The notes: generated by a model not told the origin, from the letters alone. DNA of 64,000 bases from CAIKXD01 sp035439485 (GCA_035439485.1 DAORKI010000002.1:71909-135908), one strand, 5' to 3'; positions 39,201-45,943 are shown, counted from the first letter of the stretch. A program made the numbers and translations.

Positions 39201-42200
39201 ACTACCGTTAATCCTTTTGGCATATTGGTTATCAATAATGCTGCTGGTGTTGTACTTACTTCAACAAACGTTGAAATTAATGATCAATTAAGTTTTATTT
39301 TAGGCAATCTTACTATTGGTAACACAAACATAAAGCTAAATGGATTAAATACACCATTAACGGGAGCTAGCTCCACCAAATTTATTATTACTAACGGAAC
39401 TGGTGCTTTAAGCAGAAATTTTGACAATTCAGCCACTTTATTTCCAATTGGTCCAAATGCAAGCACATTTTCACCTGTTACTTTGCAACAAACAGGAATT
39501 GTGGATGATATAAGTGTAAGAGTTAATACCGCACCTGCTTTTAGTTTTGCTGTTAATGATAATAATCAAATGGTTAACCTTGAATGGATTTTTAATGAAG
39601 CTGCCATTGGAGGAAATAACCTTGTTAGTAATTTTCAATGGCCAGTTACGAGTGAGGCGGCAGGTTTTATTAGAGCTAATGGTGTTTACCAAGGTGATTA
39701 TTCAGGAGCTTCATGGCAGGCACGACCTTCTACCACAAGTGGAGGTAATCCATACCTGAGCTCATCAAGCATAAACTACAATGGTAGCTTAAGCAATCGT
39801 CCTTTTGTATTAGGAAATATTTTTGGAATTATTGGTTGTGTTGCAACTGCATCGGCTGGCAATTGGAATAATGCGGCTACTTGGGTAGGTGGTGTGATAC
39901 CTCCTGTTTCTTCTTCTGTTTGTTTGGGTCATGCAGTTTTAATTACTGGTTCAAACACAAATGCATTAAGTTCCTTAACTCTAAATCCAGGAGCTAGTTT
40001 GGATATAGATCCTACTCGCTCTTTAATTTTTAATTCTTCAGCAACCTTAAATAATAATACAGGTGCATCAACTGCTATAACTGGATTAGGAAGCATTATT
40101 TTTAATGGAGATGCAACTTTATCAGGTGCAAACCCAATCACATTAAACAATATTGAACTTAATGGAAATACCACTATATCAACGCCATTAACTGTAAATG
40201 GTGACTTATATCTCAACAGTGGAAGTACAATTAGTGCAACTCCAACTTATAGTTCAAGCTCAAGGTTAATTTATAATTTAGGAGGAAATTACAATGTTAA
40301 TTTAGAATGGACAGGGAATAGTAATTCTGCAGGTTTTGGAATCCCAAATAACGTAAACATTAGAAATAATACTACTTTGAACATGCCAAGCTCGGACAGA
40401 GGAATTGAAGGTTCAATGTCAATAGAGGTGGGGACTCTTGAAATGGGAACAGCTGATTTATATATTAATGGCGATTGGACTCGTCATAACACCAATGGGT
40501 TTTTTAATCCTAACAATAGAAGTGTTATTTTTAATAGGTCAGGCACACAAAACATAAGCATTACAGGTGGTGGAACAGAAATTTTTGATTATCTTGTATT
40601 AGATAAACCTTCAGGAAGTCTTGTTTTAAATAGTACCGATATTACAAATGTTACTATAAATGGTAATTCTGGTAATACACTTCAATTTTTAGACAATGGA
40701 AGTTTAGATATTAATGGGAATCAACTTAATTTTACAAATGCAGGAGGAAGTATTTTGGTTAGTGGTGGCACAAGAAATATCATAAGCACATTTATAAATG
40801 GGCAAGTTAATATTCAAGCAAGTACAAGTGTAAATAGTACCTTGGGAGGTTCATTGATCTTTGATTCCAATGTCAAAGTATCATTAAGCTCTAGTTTTAA
40901 TTTTGGAAATTCAATTTCAACTATACAAGGTGTTTTAGAAATAGCTCCAGGTGGTTTGGTAAATACAAATCCAGCTAATTATGATGTTAACTCGACATTA
41001 CGTTATTTTACTGGAAGCGCAATAGGTAGAGGGCTTGAATGGAGTGCCACTACAGGTCCTGGTTATCCATATCATGTTAACATTGATCAAAATATTACTG
41101 CAACAACTTTAGATTTAAGTAATGGCGGTAGCGCATTGCGACAAATTGCTGGAAATCTTAATATCAATAATGGTGGCAATTTAACCATGAATGCTATGAC
41201 GCATCCTTTGGTAGTTAAAGGAGATGTAAATATTGGTGGATTAAGTTCTGGAAGCTTAACCTTAAGTACGGCAGTTAATGGTGATATTCAAATTGGTGGT
41301 AATTTAACACGCAATGCTGGTGGTATATTTAACCAAAATAGCAGAGAAATTACTATGAATGGAAATTCATTGCAAACCATCAGTAATAATATTCCAAATT
41401 TTGATTTCTTAAATATTGACAATAATGGTAATTCTGTTCAAATTAATACTAACACAAGTATTGGTTCTCGACTAAAATTAAGTAATGGGACTTTTGATTT
41501 GAATGGTTTTACTGCTACAATGGCTAATGGCTCACAAATAAGGAGAAGTGCAGCAACAGCATTAATGAGTGCTGCTCCTACCATAAATGGAGGAAATCAA
41601 ATTGACATGAGGTACGATGCAACAATGACATCAGATGTTGAATTTATTCAGGACTTAAATAAAATTCGTGATTTAGAAATAAATGCTGGAGTTTTAACTA
41701 TCAATGAAAACAAAACTATAAACAGAGATTTAATATTAAGTGGAGGAGACTTAAATTTAAGTACATTTATTTTTACTGATAGAGGAAATGCAATAGCACC
41801 AGCTTTTGCAGGCAATATCACTTTAAGTGGTGGTGGAATTAGAAGCATAATTGGTTTGCCTGGAAGTATTTTCGATATAACTGGTTTAGGTGGGAATTCA
41901 CCTTTAATGTATACAAAGACTATAAATTCTATTGGTGGTACAACATTGAATTTTGATAGTAATGTTTTATTAAGAATAGGTGATGGGGCAGTTGATTTTG
42001 GTTTAGGTAATCCAACCACGGTAAATGGAGTTTTACAAGTGATGCAGGCAGGATCAGTTGGCCCTTTATTAAATTCATGTATATATGGAACTAATTCAAT
42101 TTTAAGATTTGCCAATGCAGTGGATTATCAAGTTAACATTACAGACAAAACTTGGGCCACAGGAGCTATTAATTCAGGCAATGCAGGAATTCCTTGGCAT

Positions 42201-43667
42201 GTTGATGTATTGAACACGAATACAGATTTGACCATTCAAGACACTAGGTCACTTCGTGGAAATCTCACTATAAATGATGGTACTTTTACTTTAGCTCCTT
42301 CCTTTACTGGCAGTTTTAATTTAGGTGGAAATTGGACTAGAACTGGTGCAAATAGTGCGTTTACTCATAATAATAAAAAAGTAACATTTAACAATCAACT
42401 TGTAGGTGATCAAATGATAACTATTAACACAGGGGTTACATCAGAAACTTACTATGACTTGGATATCAATCCAACATCAGGTAATATAATTTTAAATGGA
42501 CATGTTAATGCTATAAATTCAATTGTATTTGTGAATGGCAAAATAGATTTAAATGGCAATGAATTCACTTTAGGAACTAATGGTGTTAATGGTACCTTGT
42601 CAGGGGCTAGTGCAACATCATATTTTATTTCTGGTAACACAGCTTCTAAATTTATCAGATTCACTACCAGTGCAAGTACGAATTACAATTTCCCAGTTGG
42701 CGATAATAGTAATTATACTCCAATGAGTGTGCAACTATATGCATCTCCAATGGCAGCCAATTCGCTAGTTAGTGTTAATGTAATACCTAATGCACATCCC
42801 AATTTAGGTAGTTCTACCAATTATCTTTCACGTTATTGGCAAGTTGAACCTAGCAATTTCCCTACACCGCAAACTGGTTATGGGGTAACCTACCAATGGG
42901 CGGCTTCTGATGAAGGCACTGCTCCAATTCCTGCAAATTTAAAACCATATAAACATAATACACAAGGATGGATTGCGGCAAACGGTAGTGGAGCAGTTTT
43001 TGAAATGGGATCAGGCACAGTTAACCCTGGCACAAGAACTATTACTTGGGACGGTTTATATTCATTCAGTGATTTTACAGGAAATGGAAATGGATCTCCT
43101 TTACCTATTACTTTGTTGAGTTTTGACGTTCAACCTATTTTGGAAAACGTTGCTATTACTTGGTCAACGGCAAGTGAAACTAATAATGATTTTTTTACCA
43201 TTGAACGCTCACAAGATGGAACAACCTTTAATGAATTGACTAAGGTTAATGGCGCTGGAAATAGCAATACCATACTTAATTACAAAGTAACAGATTTTGA
43301 ACCTTATGAAGGACTTTCTTATTATAGGCTAAAACAAACTGATTTTGATGGTAAAGTTGTATACAGTGAAATAAAAACTGTGCAATTTACTAAACCAATT
43401 GAAGGTCAAAATTGGACTGTGTTTCCAAATCCATCTAATATTAATGGAGTTAATTTGCTTATTGGAAAAACTGTTAACGCATCGGTTAGCGTTAGTTTAG
43501 TAGACGTTACAGGAAAAATAATTTATAGCAATAGCCTTACAGTAAAATCAGATGGAAGTAGTCAATTTATTGGTTTTGATAATATAGCTGCAGGTATTTA
43601 TTACTTAACTATACAAGATGGCTCAAAATTGAACACCATTAAAGTAGTATTACAATCAAAAGAATAG
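27213..43667 (+). CDS. Giant secreted beta-strand-repeat protein with T9SS sorting domain (5484 residues)
   Basis: A signal peptide (cleavage after HSFA) leads into a unique N-terminal domain (about 23-235, CBM9/DOMON-like by eye: LTWNNTDLFVCLNN, REFRISWSRL). From about 250 on, thousands of residues consist of short Asn/Thr/Gly/Ser-rich strands (patterns such as L-N-I-x-G-N-x-N, G-T-x-N-F-N-G) typical of stacked beta-helix adhesins. Six large modules each close with a F-P-I/V-G-N/D ... Y-x-P-V/I block followed by L-S/N-R-Y/S-W (near 816, 1610, 2348, 3146, 4076, 5160). Five are opened by a W-x-G/W-S-x-x-x-N-W cap (near 945, 1748, 2480, 3273, 4208). Residues about 5280-5390 form a fibronectin-like domain (FFTIERSQDGTTF) and the end is a T9SS type A domain (VFPNPSNING ... 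GIYYLTIQ). No enzyme motif is seen. Most likely a surface adhesin or matrix fibre. Confidence 0.9.
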   Translation: MKTNIFKIFCLLSFSFMQHSFAQWTTPTVDAINDGVGNYPNNYTSGATNWALTWNNTDLFVCLNNANQTEAVSIYLDVDPIVPVNGGANGNGTLVGLNYDGFTTRPNLPFRADVCIYIHNGSREILRRDGANGWTSLGAGVDGICGGGTNDATGNVNGQFATNDNGNGNSGDDRREFRISWSRLQGVINGGIRPNAFNWMGYISRNNEMYAQVPSENYGGTNVIGNSNGIIRYFTVSNTTNGSSTNPFGQNSFTQPITASNAAFGAISAFDFTMNSSGQTITRTAGGGQSWNITGNLVIAAGTLSSGTSTTAISTNNLDIRGGTFTLSGSAGGDLNVSGNFIKTSGTFNCNGRQVNFNGSTAQTYSSNATQTINYLLISNTGGTVTANSSITVPNNLTINAGANCRLNMGNNTLNLTSSVGNIINGNLRIGGTGGTITGTSAANTTFGAGSYYEHNYSTVDGSIPMATWNSSSTCLIMGYTTGTQPTSGLNQNFGNFVWNCPSQTTSPMLDGELTTVNGNLEILALNGNEIGITTNVFCTLTIGGDLTIADGIFALATGGASCNLIINGNLNLNSASSFLLLTDIASTGGNGIINITGNLNHNDGTIDLATSDFDGLITVGGDYTQSASAVLSVFSLSLSTGSYVEFNGPGVQNVTLNGTITSNVNFRVNGGGINLTGILSLNDNANGGSWGASLRMSQGSITGSGTVFYDQTGGYSTLIYDASTAAQTTNNIEFPAINGPMNLIIDNTFATNTVTLHASRTIGGTITLNQGILVLNGNNLSVVEPPVGGNANSYVKTNGAGFLQIALMGGGFSFNFPVGNSSYNPITIANSGTTDSYSVRVTDGTPPSPNDPTKVINRSWIVSEGTIGGSNINLIANWNSPSEEAINFNSGVTRRFGMWNGASWSQNGASVGGSNPYYFSTLSSFASVGTFALGKDDAFISSATTYTWNGSTNGTWSTATNWTPNGIPGASDNVVFNVVGTNPTNFNSTQTVNDLTLNGTGSLNLGASGNITIAGNFTYVNTASANFDCASTLNVNSAASQTIPAFNYGNLNINGGPRVLSNAATINICGNYTPTSGVTTTTGSTVNFNGTVAQNILTTSATFNNLIISNTAANVTSSVAVTITNNLTINAGANCRFDIGTNTLTLTGSTANIINGTLRAGGTSGSIVGMTALNTTFSATGTYEHNYTTIAGTIPTATWNAASNCNVIGYTTNVGATGGLSQNFGNFTWNCPLQTGALNLLGGFNGAIIAGNLNVIATNSGSLRLTGSASFTLTINGNLNVSGGTFAFTNALTPNAPNITINIGGVFNITGGVTNFQTPPPASTGGIPTFTVATSSFNMSAGSLVIYNASAGLGSTATINISGNFTQSGGTVNNCSIGAANGTITTWNILGNFNQTAGTYTGASLGINPEIYLNVNGSFSQSLGATLNAGAAIPKFQIEFKGTINQNVSVSGSTLNNIWWRLNNAAGITLATNININSLGKFIRTNGAIAGIGAIVYAGGSQLRYNGTTNITSTDKEWPSAMTSVSVEIDNVAGVNMHASRTAVGPGGEVRLTNGCLYLGNNDLLIDYVGSGNYSITSPSSTNMFVTNGTGQFMLSTYVRSGSPVGSDNYAFQIGENTGSAEYTPVHIKFFKNTVSRIIGLRVVDAISPNINTPIAATDYLSRYWIVTENTAGGLYRDSITVFYAPSDVNGTEANLKFSTFSAGNWTEHGTTVTAGTKLEGFQPSTAAFTQTYLPLNGLEITGRRAPNTITWVGTTSNDWNTGSNWSSGTVPTSTQNVIIGVSSPNPCNINSASYTVNDLTLNGTGVLNLAAGTSLSINGNFTYVNTATANFNCSSTLNIASTSSQNIPALNYGNLNLTGGPRVFANTGTIAICGNYTPSAGITTTTGSTINFNGTTAQSILSNAATFNNLTISNTASTVTSGVNVTLSGTGTINSNAIFDQSAAIFTINATTTTNVSGTFRNSGGTIVNSGTLNFLATGVYHHARNGGSIVNATTWNAGSLCNITGVIGTMPSGLNQTFSDFTYNCAGQTASISFSFTSLFSCRDFTFVNSNGFNTSMISGTSATMTINRNMLVQGGVLRGTAGAGVATINITGNFTISGGTFEVSAGSGGATVNHTGNFTQSAGTITRTTGTATWNFRKIGAPLAYAIQNISQSGGTISGTLTFNAGVAGPTYSQPTLLTNFAIGAGGTFAVTSGSGIDFSTFVLSGNIFTLSNGGLAISANTAGFVTAPTLSGSVQTTTRTFNAACNFAFTGTALQSTGSAMPATATYVYIANVNNVNLSSSLTLNDAGFGAGVIFVAGHLQLGVNNLTLTGTAPAITSASATQHIKTNGTGRLRRVVAATPVVFPIGNVAYNPITLTNSGTSDTYGVRVIDAVVSPAPYDASKLINRYWEVNESIAGGSNIISNAQYNSGEPNANFAAGVQLKMGLHNGTNWSESNASSSGGGPFVVTNSTSFLPSVATYTLGVGKDDGFIPPFFTYTWNGSISNDWGTAANWTPSGIPAAIDNIIIPTSGSYTNELVITGSRNITDFAVNGNGKYTMSAGTSLTVTGNYSYSSSVSSTFDCSSTLTISSSVSQTIPAANYGNLDLTGGNRVLANSGIIGICGTFTRGAGAYTLTGSTVDYNGTGVQTLSIGQYNNLSISNARGSANLISPAGTISVGGVFDVSTLSAYTPVVNASSIFDFTSASAQTIPAFYYGQLNNSGNGNRTWANSGIIDIAQGFNPTTATNTITGSTIRYSNTSATTWSLSSFTTNVANRLYHNLEFVGGASTIWQEATAYNFGITGNLTLSGLGRLNAHANAGTITWTVDGNLIINGGGNLTISNSGGTATFNVIGNSNVSAGSITIVSSTVGALTQTFTTSDLTLSGTGSINMDAVNNTTVASVTVNGNLSITSTTANCVNFGSGTSNTNNVINLKGNLNKSGVGNIGLTGSYAASAGFIFNGVGIQTYSHLGAAMTGGIITIATGSTVQLLTNLVTANSAQTNPLTIAGTLDCSTFTVSNGNAANTFSLTGTGNLIINNSGGVSSTIIGFANANTTWSNGATFTFNGNTQNTGMNGYAAITVANNYNVTWLGTTSLTIDKTLSITTFNFTNAGLILLGTFDLTITSAGSIVGAGYSSTKMFVTNSSGQLRKSFTSPSSVAFTWPIGDNTAGDDYSPVTINITSGGSGTVGFRVIDAVHPNNAPTLNFLSRYWSASTTFAVAHSWNGTFSYTGADINGIETNMKLNIWDPIALGWTEYSSSSAGANVLNVSSGPAAGSLSSTDITGRTDIPVYYQSVAAGAWSSASNWEVADNIGFVGAIPAVVAPNNVNSGGIWIRSGSPITIGSNITADQITVDAGAILTIGVGGDFTLANGVGTDLTIDGDFNVNNTCTTNPGSSVALNGTWTTTVGSGVLTTIGSLVVSSTGVYTNNVNGGSIPTGTWNAGSKLNIQGVTNSGLTGGLGQLFWDVEWNCSSQTNAINLSTTPFVTIANDFIVTNTNGFDLRLFSGSTGGTTNINGDLIINGGNLALSGGGASTSSTVDVNIGGNVILNGGTLSTAGLSNIAAQTCNFNITGNMNLNGGNLNIYTGAFTITANHTINLIGNLAITSGTISRTGVLTSIFRFNKSSGVQTYNSTAPGTSISSSPILWEVGNGTTSPTLQLNSDFIEHAASIMNVQNLATLDVGNLIVAGTTAGVNGSFNLNSGATLITANTAGIVAALAATSGSIQTGSAKTFHTNANYTYNAAVNQVTGTGLPTPHTGVLRIDNSGGAVTLTNVPSTGSTLILANGIFQIGIGQTYNIANGGTITGIAGDFAVGSIGGTINFIGAGTFTGNTNPYNVYINGSVNFGNTTTIQNSGTMRINAGGAAISNAPAYATGSVLEYNTGGIYHRGIEWSTTSGKGFPYHVTVINSTLNPAGPGAINASMPFNLAGDLSINSSGAIMMNHSGNNMLVPLIINGNLNLIGNLSASGAAGGDIALKGNWDNNGAAINNFTPNNRAVTLNGTSIQNIGGTNTTVNPFGILVINNAAGVVLTSTNVEINDQLSFILGNLTIGNTNIKLNGLNTPLTGASSTKFIITNGTGALSRNFDNSATLFPIGPNASTFSPVTLQQTGIVDDISVRVNTAPAFSFAVNDNNQMVNLEWIFNEAAIGGNNLVSNFQWPVTSEAAGFIRANGVYQGDYSGASWQARPSTTSGGNPYLSSSSINYNGSLSNRPFVLGNIFGIIGCVATASAGNWNNAATWVGGVIPPVSSSVCLGHAVLITGSNTNALSSLTLNPGASLDIDPTRSLIFNSSATLNNNTGASTAITGLGSIIFNGDATLSGANPITLNNIELNGNTTISTPLTVNGDLYLNSGSTISATPTYSSSSRLIYNLGGNYNVNLEWTGNSNSAGFGIPNNVNIRNNTTLNMPSSDRGIEGSMSIEVGTLEMGTADLYINGDWTRHNTNGFFNPNNRSVIFNRSGTQNISITGGGTEIFDYLVLDKPSGSLVLNSTDITNVTINGNSGNTLQFLDNGSLDINGNQLNFTNAGGSILVSGGTRNIISTFINGQVNIQASTSVNSTLGGSLIFDSNVKVSLSSSFNFGNSISTIQGVLEIAPGGLVNTNPANYDVNSTLRYFTGSAIGRGLEWSATTGPGYPYHVNIDQNITATTLDLSNGGSALRQIAGNLNINNGGNLTMNAMTHPLVVKGDVNIGGLSSGSLTLSTAVNGDIQIGGNLTRNAGGIFNQNSREITMNGNSLQTISNNIPNFDFLNIDNNGNSVQINTNTSIGSRLKLSNGTFDLNGFTATMANGSQIRRSAATALMSAAPTINGGNQIDMRYDATMTSDVEFIQDLNKIRDLEINAGVLTINENKTINRDLILSGGDLNLSTFIFTDRGNAIAPAFAGNITLSGGGIRSIIGLPGSIFDITGLGGNSPLMYTKTINSIGGTTLNFDSNVLLRIGDGAVDFGLGNPTTVNGVLQVMQAGSVGPLLNSCIYGTNSILRFANAVDYQVNITDKTWATGAINSGNAGIPWHVDVLNTNTDLTIQDTRSLRGNLTINDGTFTLAPSFTGSFNLGGNWTRTGANSAFTHNNKKVTFNNQLVGDQMITINTGVTSETYYDLDINPTSGNIILNGHVNAINSIVFVNGKIDLNGNEFTLGTNGVNGTLSGASATSYFISGNTASKFIRFTTSASTNYNFPVGDNSNYTPMSVQLYASPMAANSLVSVNVIPNAHPNLGSSTNYLSRYWQVEPSNFPTPQTGYGVTYQWAASDEGTAPIPANLKPYKHNTQGWIAANGSGAVFEMGSGTVNPGTRTITWDGLYSFSDFTGNGNGSPLPITLLSFDVQPILENVAITWSTASETNNDFFTIERSQDGTTFNELTKVNGAGNSNTILNYKVTDFEPYEGLSYYRLKQTDFDGKVVYSEIKTVQFTKPIEGQNWTVFPNPSNINGVNLLIGKTVNASVSVSLVDVTGKIIYSNSLTVKSDGSSQFIGFDNIAAGIYYLTIQDGSKLNTIKVVLQSKE
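27950..43090 (+). repeat. Six imperfect 2-3 kb tandem modules inside the giant gene
   Basis: Opening caps are at about 30047, 32455, 34650, 37030 and 39835 and closing blocks at about 29660, 32040, 34255, 36650, 39440 and 42690. Neighbouring copies are close enough to see in DNA: for example the segment at 30265-30480 reappears with scattered substitutions at 32683-32900. Spacing of 2.2-3.3 kb indicates growth by duplication of whole modules followed by divergence. Confidence 0.75.
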
Positions 43668-43682
43668 CATTATTTTGCACAT

Positions 43683-43713
43683 AAAAAGCGATGAAATTGT
43701 TTTATCGCTTTTT
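43683..43713 (+). terminator. Intrinsic terminator of the giant gene
   Basis: AAAAAGCGAT (43683-43692) pairs with ATCGCTTTTT (43704-43713), 11-nt loop, ending in the T run. It lies 16 nt after the stop codon at 43667. Confidence 0.8.
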
Positions 43714-43852
43714 GTTTTTACTCTATTCTAAAAAAGGTATTTCTTTTTAAAACATCAAATATTAGATGCGTATAAAAGAATATTGGATAATATGTTCAGA
43801 AATAGGAATCAAGTATTCAACCTTGTTGCATATAAACTTTTATGAAAATAAA

Positions 43853-43880
43853 AAAGCGCTTTAGATAACTAAAGCGCTTT
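43853..43880 (-). terminator. Stranded original terminator of tRNA-Cys
   Basis: AAAGCGCTTTAG (43853-43864), loop ATAA, CTAAAGCGCTTT (43869-43880): a perfect 12-bp stem. On the minus strand it is followed by a T-rich tract (TTTTTATTTTC). It sits 5 nt beyond the left att copy, exactly where the terminator of the minus-strand tRNA-Cys would have been before the element inserted. It now has no gene directly upstream. Confidence 0.65.
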
Positions 43881-43885
43881 CAGGG

Positions 43886-43900
43886 GAGGTCTCGAGCGGA
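43886..43900. repeat. attL: left copy of the 15-bp tRNA-Cys core
   Basis: GAGGTCTCGAGCGGA, identical to the tRNA 3'-end segment at 50475-50489. It is the displaced chromosomal tRNA 3' fragment; bases on both sides differ between copies. Confidence 0.88.
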
Positions 43901-44005
43901 CTCCAAAATTATTTTTTGGATATTATATGGGTAACCTATAATTGCTGTATAGCCTATTTTATAAGGGTTATAAGAAACCCAAAAATTACCCGTAATATTT
44001 AATTC

Positions 44006-44028
44006 TTTGCCACACCTTTTGCCACACT
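44006..44028. repeat. Left copy of the 23-nt GCCACAC arm-type repeat
   Basis: Two TTTGCCACAC units (44006-44015 and 44018-44027) spaced 12 nt apart plus a final T; the same 23 nt recur at 50396-50418 in the same orientation. Likely arm sites for the integrase, whose N-terminus looks like an arm-DNA-binding domain. Confidence 0.7.
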
Positions 44029-44049
44029 AAATTTTTATTAGTATATTTG
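44018..44049 (+). promoter_or_regulatory. Integrase promoter overlapping an arm repeat
   Basis: TTTG (44018-44021), 20 nt, TATATTTG (44042-44049), 19 nt before the integrase ATG. The -33 TTTG is the first four bases of the second GCCACAC unit, so a protein bound to the repeat would block this promoter. Confidence 0.7.
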
Positions 44050-44068
44050 TCGTAAGAAAAAATAACCT

Positions 44069-45313
44069 ATGAACATAAATTTTTATTTGAGAGATTTAAA
44101 ACAGGAAAAAGGAAACTTAAGTACTGGTAAAGAGCAACCAATCTGGTGTTACATTACTTTTAATGGTAAAAGACTTAGACTATCAACTCAAATTAAAGTT
44201 TTACCAGCTGATTGGAATGATACTAAACAATTAATAAGAGGTACTAGTATCGACAAGCAAAAACAAAATCAAAGGCTTAAAAATATTAGAAGTAAAGCTG
44301 AAACCATTAACAATGATTATTTGATTAAAGACCAAATATTAACAGAAAGTATTTTAAAAGAAGAATTAAATAAACTGATTTTCCCAGATAAGTTTACAAG
44401 CACCTCAGCGATTAGTAACATTTATGATTTTCTAATTTATTTTACGGAAAAGAACCCTAAGAACATAAAGGAAAGTAGCATGAAGAGTTATTTTCAATTA
44501 AAACCATTGTTAAAGGACTTTGCTAAAATAAAAGGGAAAGCAATTTTAAATTTTGAATCAATTAATTCTGCATGGGGTGACTCCTTTTGCAAATTTCTAT
44601 TATTGGAAAAGAATCATAATATCAATAATGCAGATAAGCATATTAAGAACATAAAGGCGTTAATGACTTATTCTTTAAAACAGGAACTGCATAATAATGC
44701 TAAATTTGAGTTTATTTCTCGTAGCAAGGAAGAAACAAAAGAAATATACTTAACGGAAGACCAGATTAAGGAAATGTATCAATTGGAAGTTAGTGAAGAA
44801 TATCAAAAGGCTAAAGATATTTTTGTTTTTAGTTGTTTGACAGCCCAGAGAATATCCGATATTAAAAATTTGAAAAAACATAACTGGAAAGGTGATTATA
44901 TAGAAATTGAAACAAAAAAAACAGGAGAGAAGTTAGAAATACCTTTGCGAAAAACTGCTAAAGAAATATTAAAGAAATACAACGGTCATTTACCAGTTAT
45001 AGTTGAACAAACATATAATAAGCAATTAAAGTTTATTGCAGAACTGATGCCATCAATGCACACCGAAGAAATAGTTTATTCATCAAAGGGTGGTGTAAAA
45101 ACAGAATCAACAGCATATAAATATGAACTGGTAAAAAGCCATACGGCAAGAAGAAGCTTTGCAACTAATGAATATTTGGCTGGAACAGACCCCTTATTTA
45201 TTCGCGCTTGTACTGGACATAAAACCGAAAAAGATTTTTTTAATTATATCAAAGTTGACCAACGTCAAAAAGTACAAAAGCTAAAAACAATATTTGATGG
45301 TAGGGAATTTTAA
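44069..45313 (+). CDS. Tyrosine recombinase (site-specific integrase)
   Basis: A 414-residue integrase. The N-terminus (FYLRDLKQEKGN ... WCYITFNGKRLRLSTQIKV) is the arm-DNA-binding type common in Bacteroidota integrative elements; a SAM-like core-binding domain spans about 115-215. The catalytic domain shows Arg261 (TAQRISDIKNL), Lys284 (TKKTGEKLEIPL), His358-x-x-Arg361 (SHTARRSFATN), His384 (CTGHKTEKDFFNY) and the nucleophile Tyr393. All active-site residues are intact. It lies beside attL and should insert the element at tRNA-Cys. Its own promoter overlaps a putative arm site, which suggests autoregulation. Confidence 0.95.
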   Translation: MNINFYLRDLKQEKGNLSTGKEQPIWCYITFNGKRLRLSTQIKVLPADWNDTKQLIRGTSIDKQKQNQRLKNIRSKAETINNDYLIKDQILTESILKEELNKLIFPDKFTSTSAISNIYDFLIYFTEKNPKNIKESSMKSYFQLKPLLKDFAKIKGKAILNFESINSAWGDSFCKFLLLEKNHNINNADKHIKNIKALMTYSLKQELHNNAKFEFISRSKEETKEIYLTEDQIKEMYQLEVSEEYQKAKDIFVFSCLTAQRISDIKNLKKHNWKGDYIEIETKKTGEKLEIPLRKTAKEILKKYNGHLPVIVEQTYNKQLKFIAELMPSMHTEEIVYSSKGGVKTESTAYKYELVKSHTARRSFATNEYLAGTDPLFIRACTGHKTEKDFFNYIKVDQRQKVQKLKTIFDGREF

Positions 45314-45321
45314 ACTTTTGA

Positions 45322-45654
45322 TTACGCAACTTTTCTTATAAACAACGGCTTTTTAGGTACGTGTTTTTTACATGCTTCAAGATAATCTTTCTCACTATAC
45401 AGTGTGTACTTACCGCTTTTAAATTTTTCTATATAATGCTCCTTTCTAAGTTTACTTAGAAAGGTTCTGGTTATTCTATATTTTTTTATTAAATCTGCTT
45501 CTGACAAATAACCAGTACCACCAAACAATGATTGGTGCTTCATTAACACATCCAAAACAATTACTTCAATTCGCTCATTTGTTAAACTTTCGTCCATTAT
45601 CTTTTTAACATGCTCATTAAATAAACCCATTAAGTCCTTAAATTCTACTCCCAT
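45322..45654 (-). CDS. Helix-turn-helix protein, excisionase-like
   Basis: A 110-residue protein starting MGVEFKDLMGLFNEHV. The C-terminal half (YLSEADLIKKYRITRTFLSKL ... GKYTLYSEKDYLEA; quoted in pieces) has the winged-helix pattern of small DNA-binding proteins of the HTH_17/excisionase type: a helix-turn-helix followed by a wing with K-x-x-x-Y-x-x-x-D. In Bacteroidota elements such a gene usually sits beside the integrase and directs excision or regulation. It converges on int with 8 nt between stops. I use the Met at 45654; an in-frame ATG at 45678 would add eight residues. Confidence 0.72.
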   Translation of the reverse strand: MGVEFKDLMGLFNEHVKKIMDESLTNERIEVIVLDVLMKHQSLFGGTGYLSEADLIKKYRITRTFLSKLRKEHYIEKFKSGKYTLYSEKDYLEACKKHVPKKPLFIRKVA

Positions 45655-45819
45655 ATTTTTCTCTTTTAGACAATACAACTTCTAAAATTTGAAAAAAACA
45701 ACCTGTATTTACAAAATAATTTCAGATGAAATTATTTAATCTGAAAATCAAGCAGTTGCAAATTATTTTAATAAAAACAATTGACTTATTTAACAAGAAT
45801 CATTATTAATTACAAATAA

Positions 45820-45869
45820 AAAGGGTTGAATAGTGTGGTGGTATTAAGGGGTGGTTTAACCAACCCTTT
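45820..45869. other. Long-loop stem-loop upstream of the HUH gene
   Basis: AAAGGGTTG (45820-45828) pairs with CAACCCTTT (45861-45869). The 32-nt loop is unusually G-rich (GTGTGGTGGTA, GGGGTGG) for this AT-rich region and contains GGTTTAACC. It is the first of two structures in the 289-nt gap before the HUH gene. A run of T follows the right arm, so a terminator is also possible. Confidence 0.55.
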
Positions 45870-45882
45870 TTTTATTAAATAA

Positions 45883-45924
45883 CTGGATATACGCCCTATC
45901 CCTTATAAGTCGGGCTATATCCAG
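45883..45924. other. Bulged stem-loop, candidate nicking/replication origin
   Basis: CTGGATATA (45883-45891) pairs with TATATCCAG (45916-45924), and GCCC (45893-45896) with GGGC (45912-45915), leaving a single bulged C at 45892 and a 15-nt loop (TATCCCTTATAAGTC). It ends 19 nt before the HUH-like gene. Hairpins with one mismatch and an accessible loop are the usual substrate of HUH endonucleases. Confidence 0.6.
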
Positions 45925-45943
45925 AAGGGAATGAAAAAAGTTA

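Noticed and set aside
27566..42664. Many minus-strand open frames opposite the giant gene
   Set aside because: They are Pro/Val/Leu-rich mirror images of Asn/Thr/Gly/Ser repeats on the plus strand, with no signal peptides, domains or promoters.
27950..43090. Possible CRISPR or tandem-satellite array
   Set aside because: The repeats are protein-coding, imperfect and kilobase-sized, with no short identical repeat and spacer pattern and no cas genes.
43853..43880. Insertion-sequence terminal inverted repeat
   Set aside because: It is one self-complementary hairpin with a T tract, and there is no transposase or partner repeat; a displaced tRNA terminator explains it.
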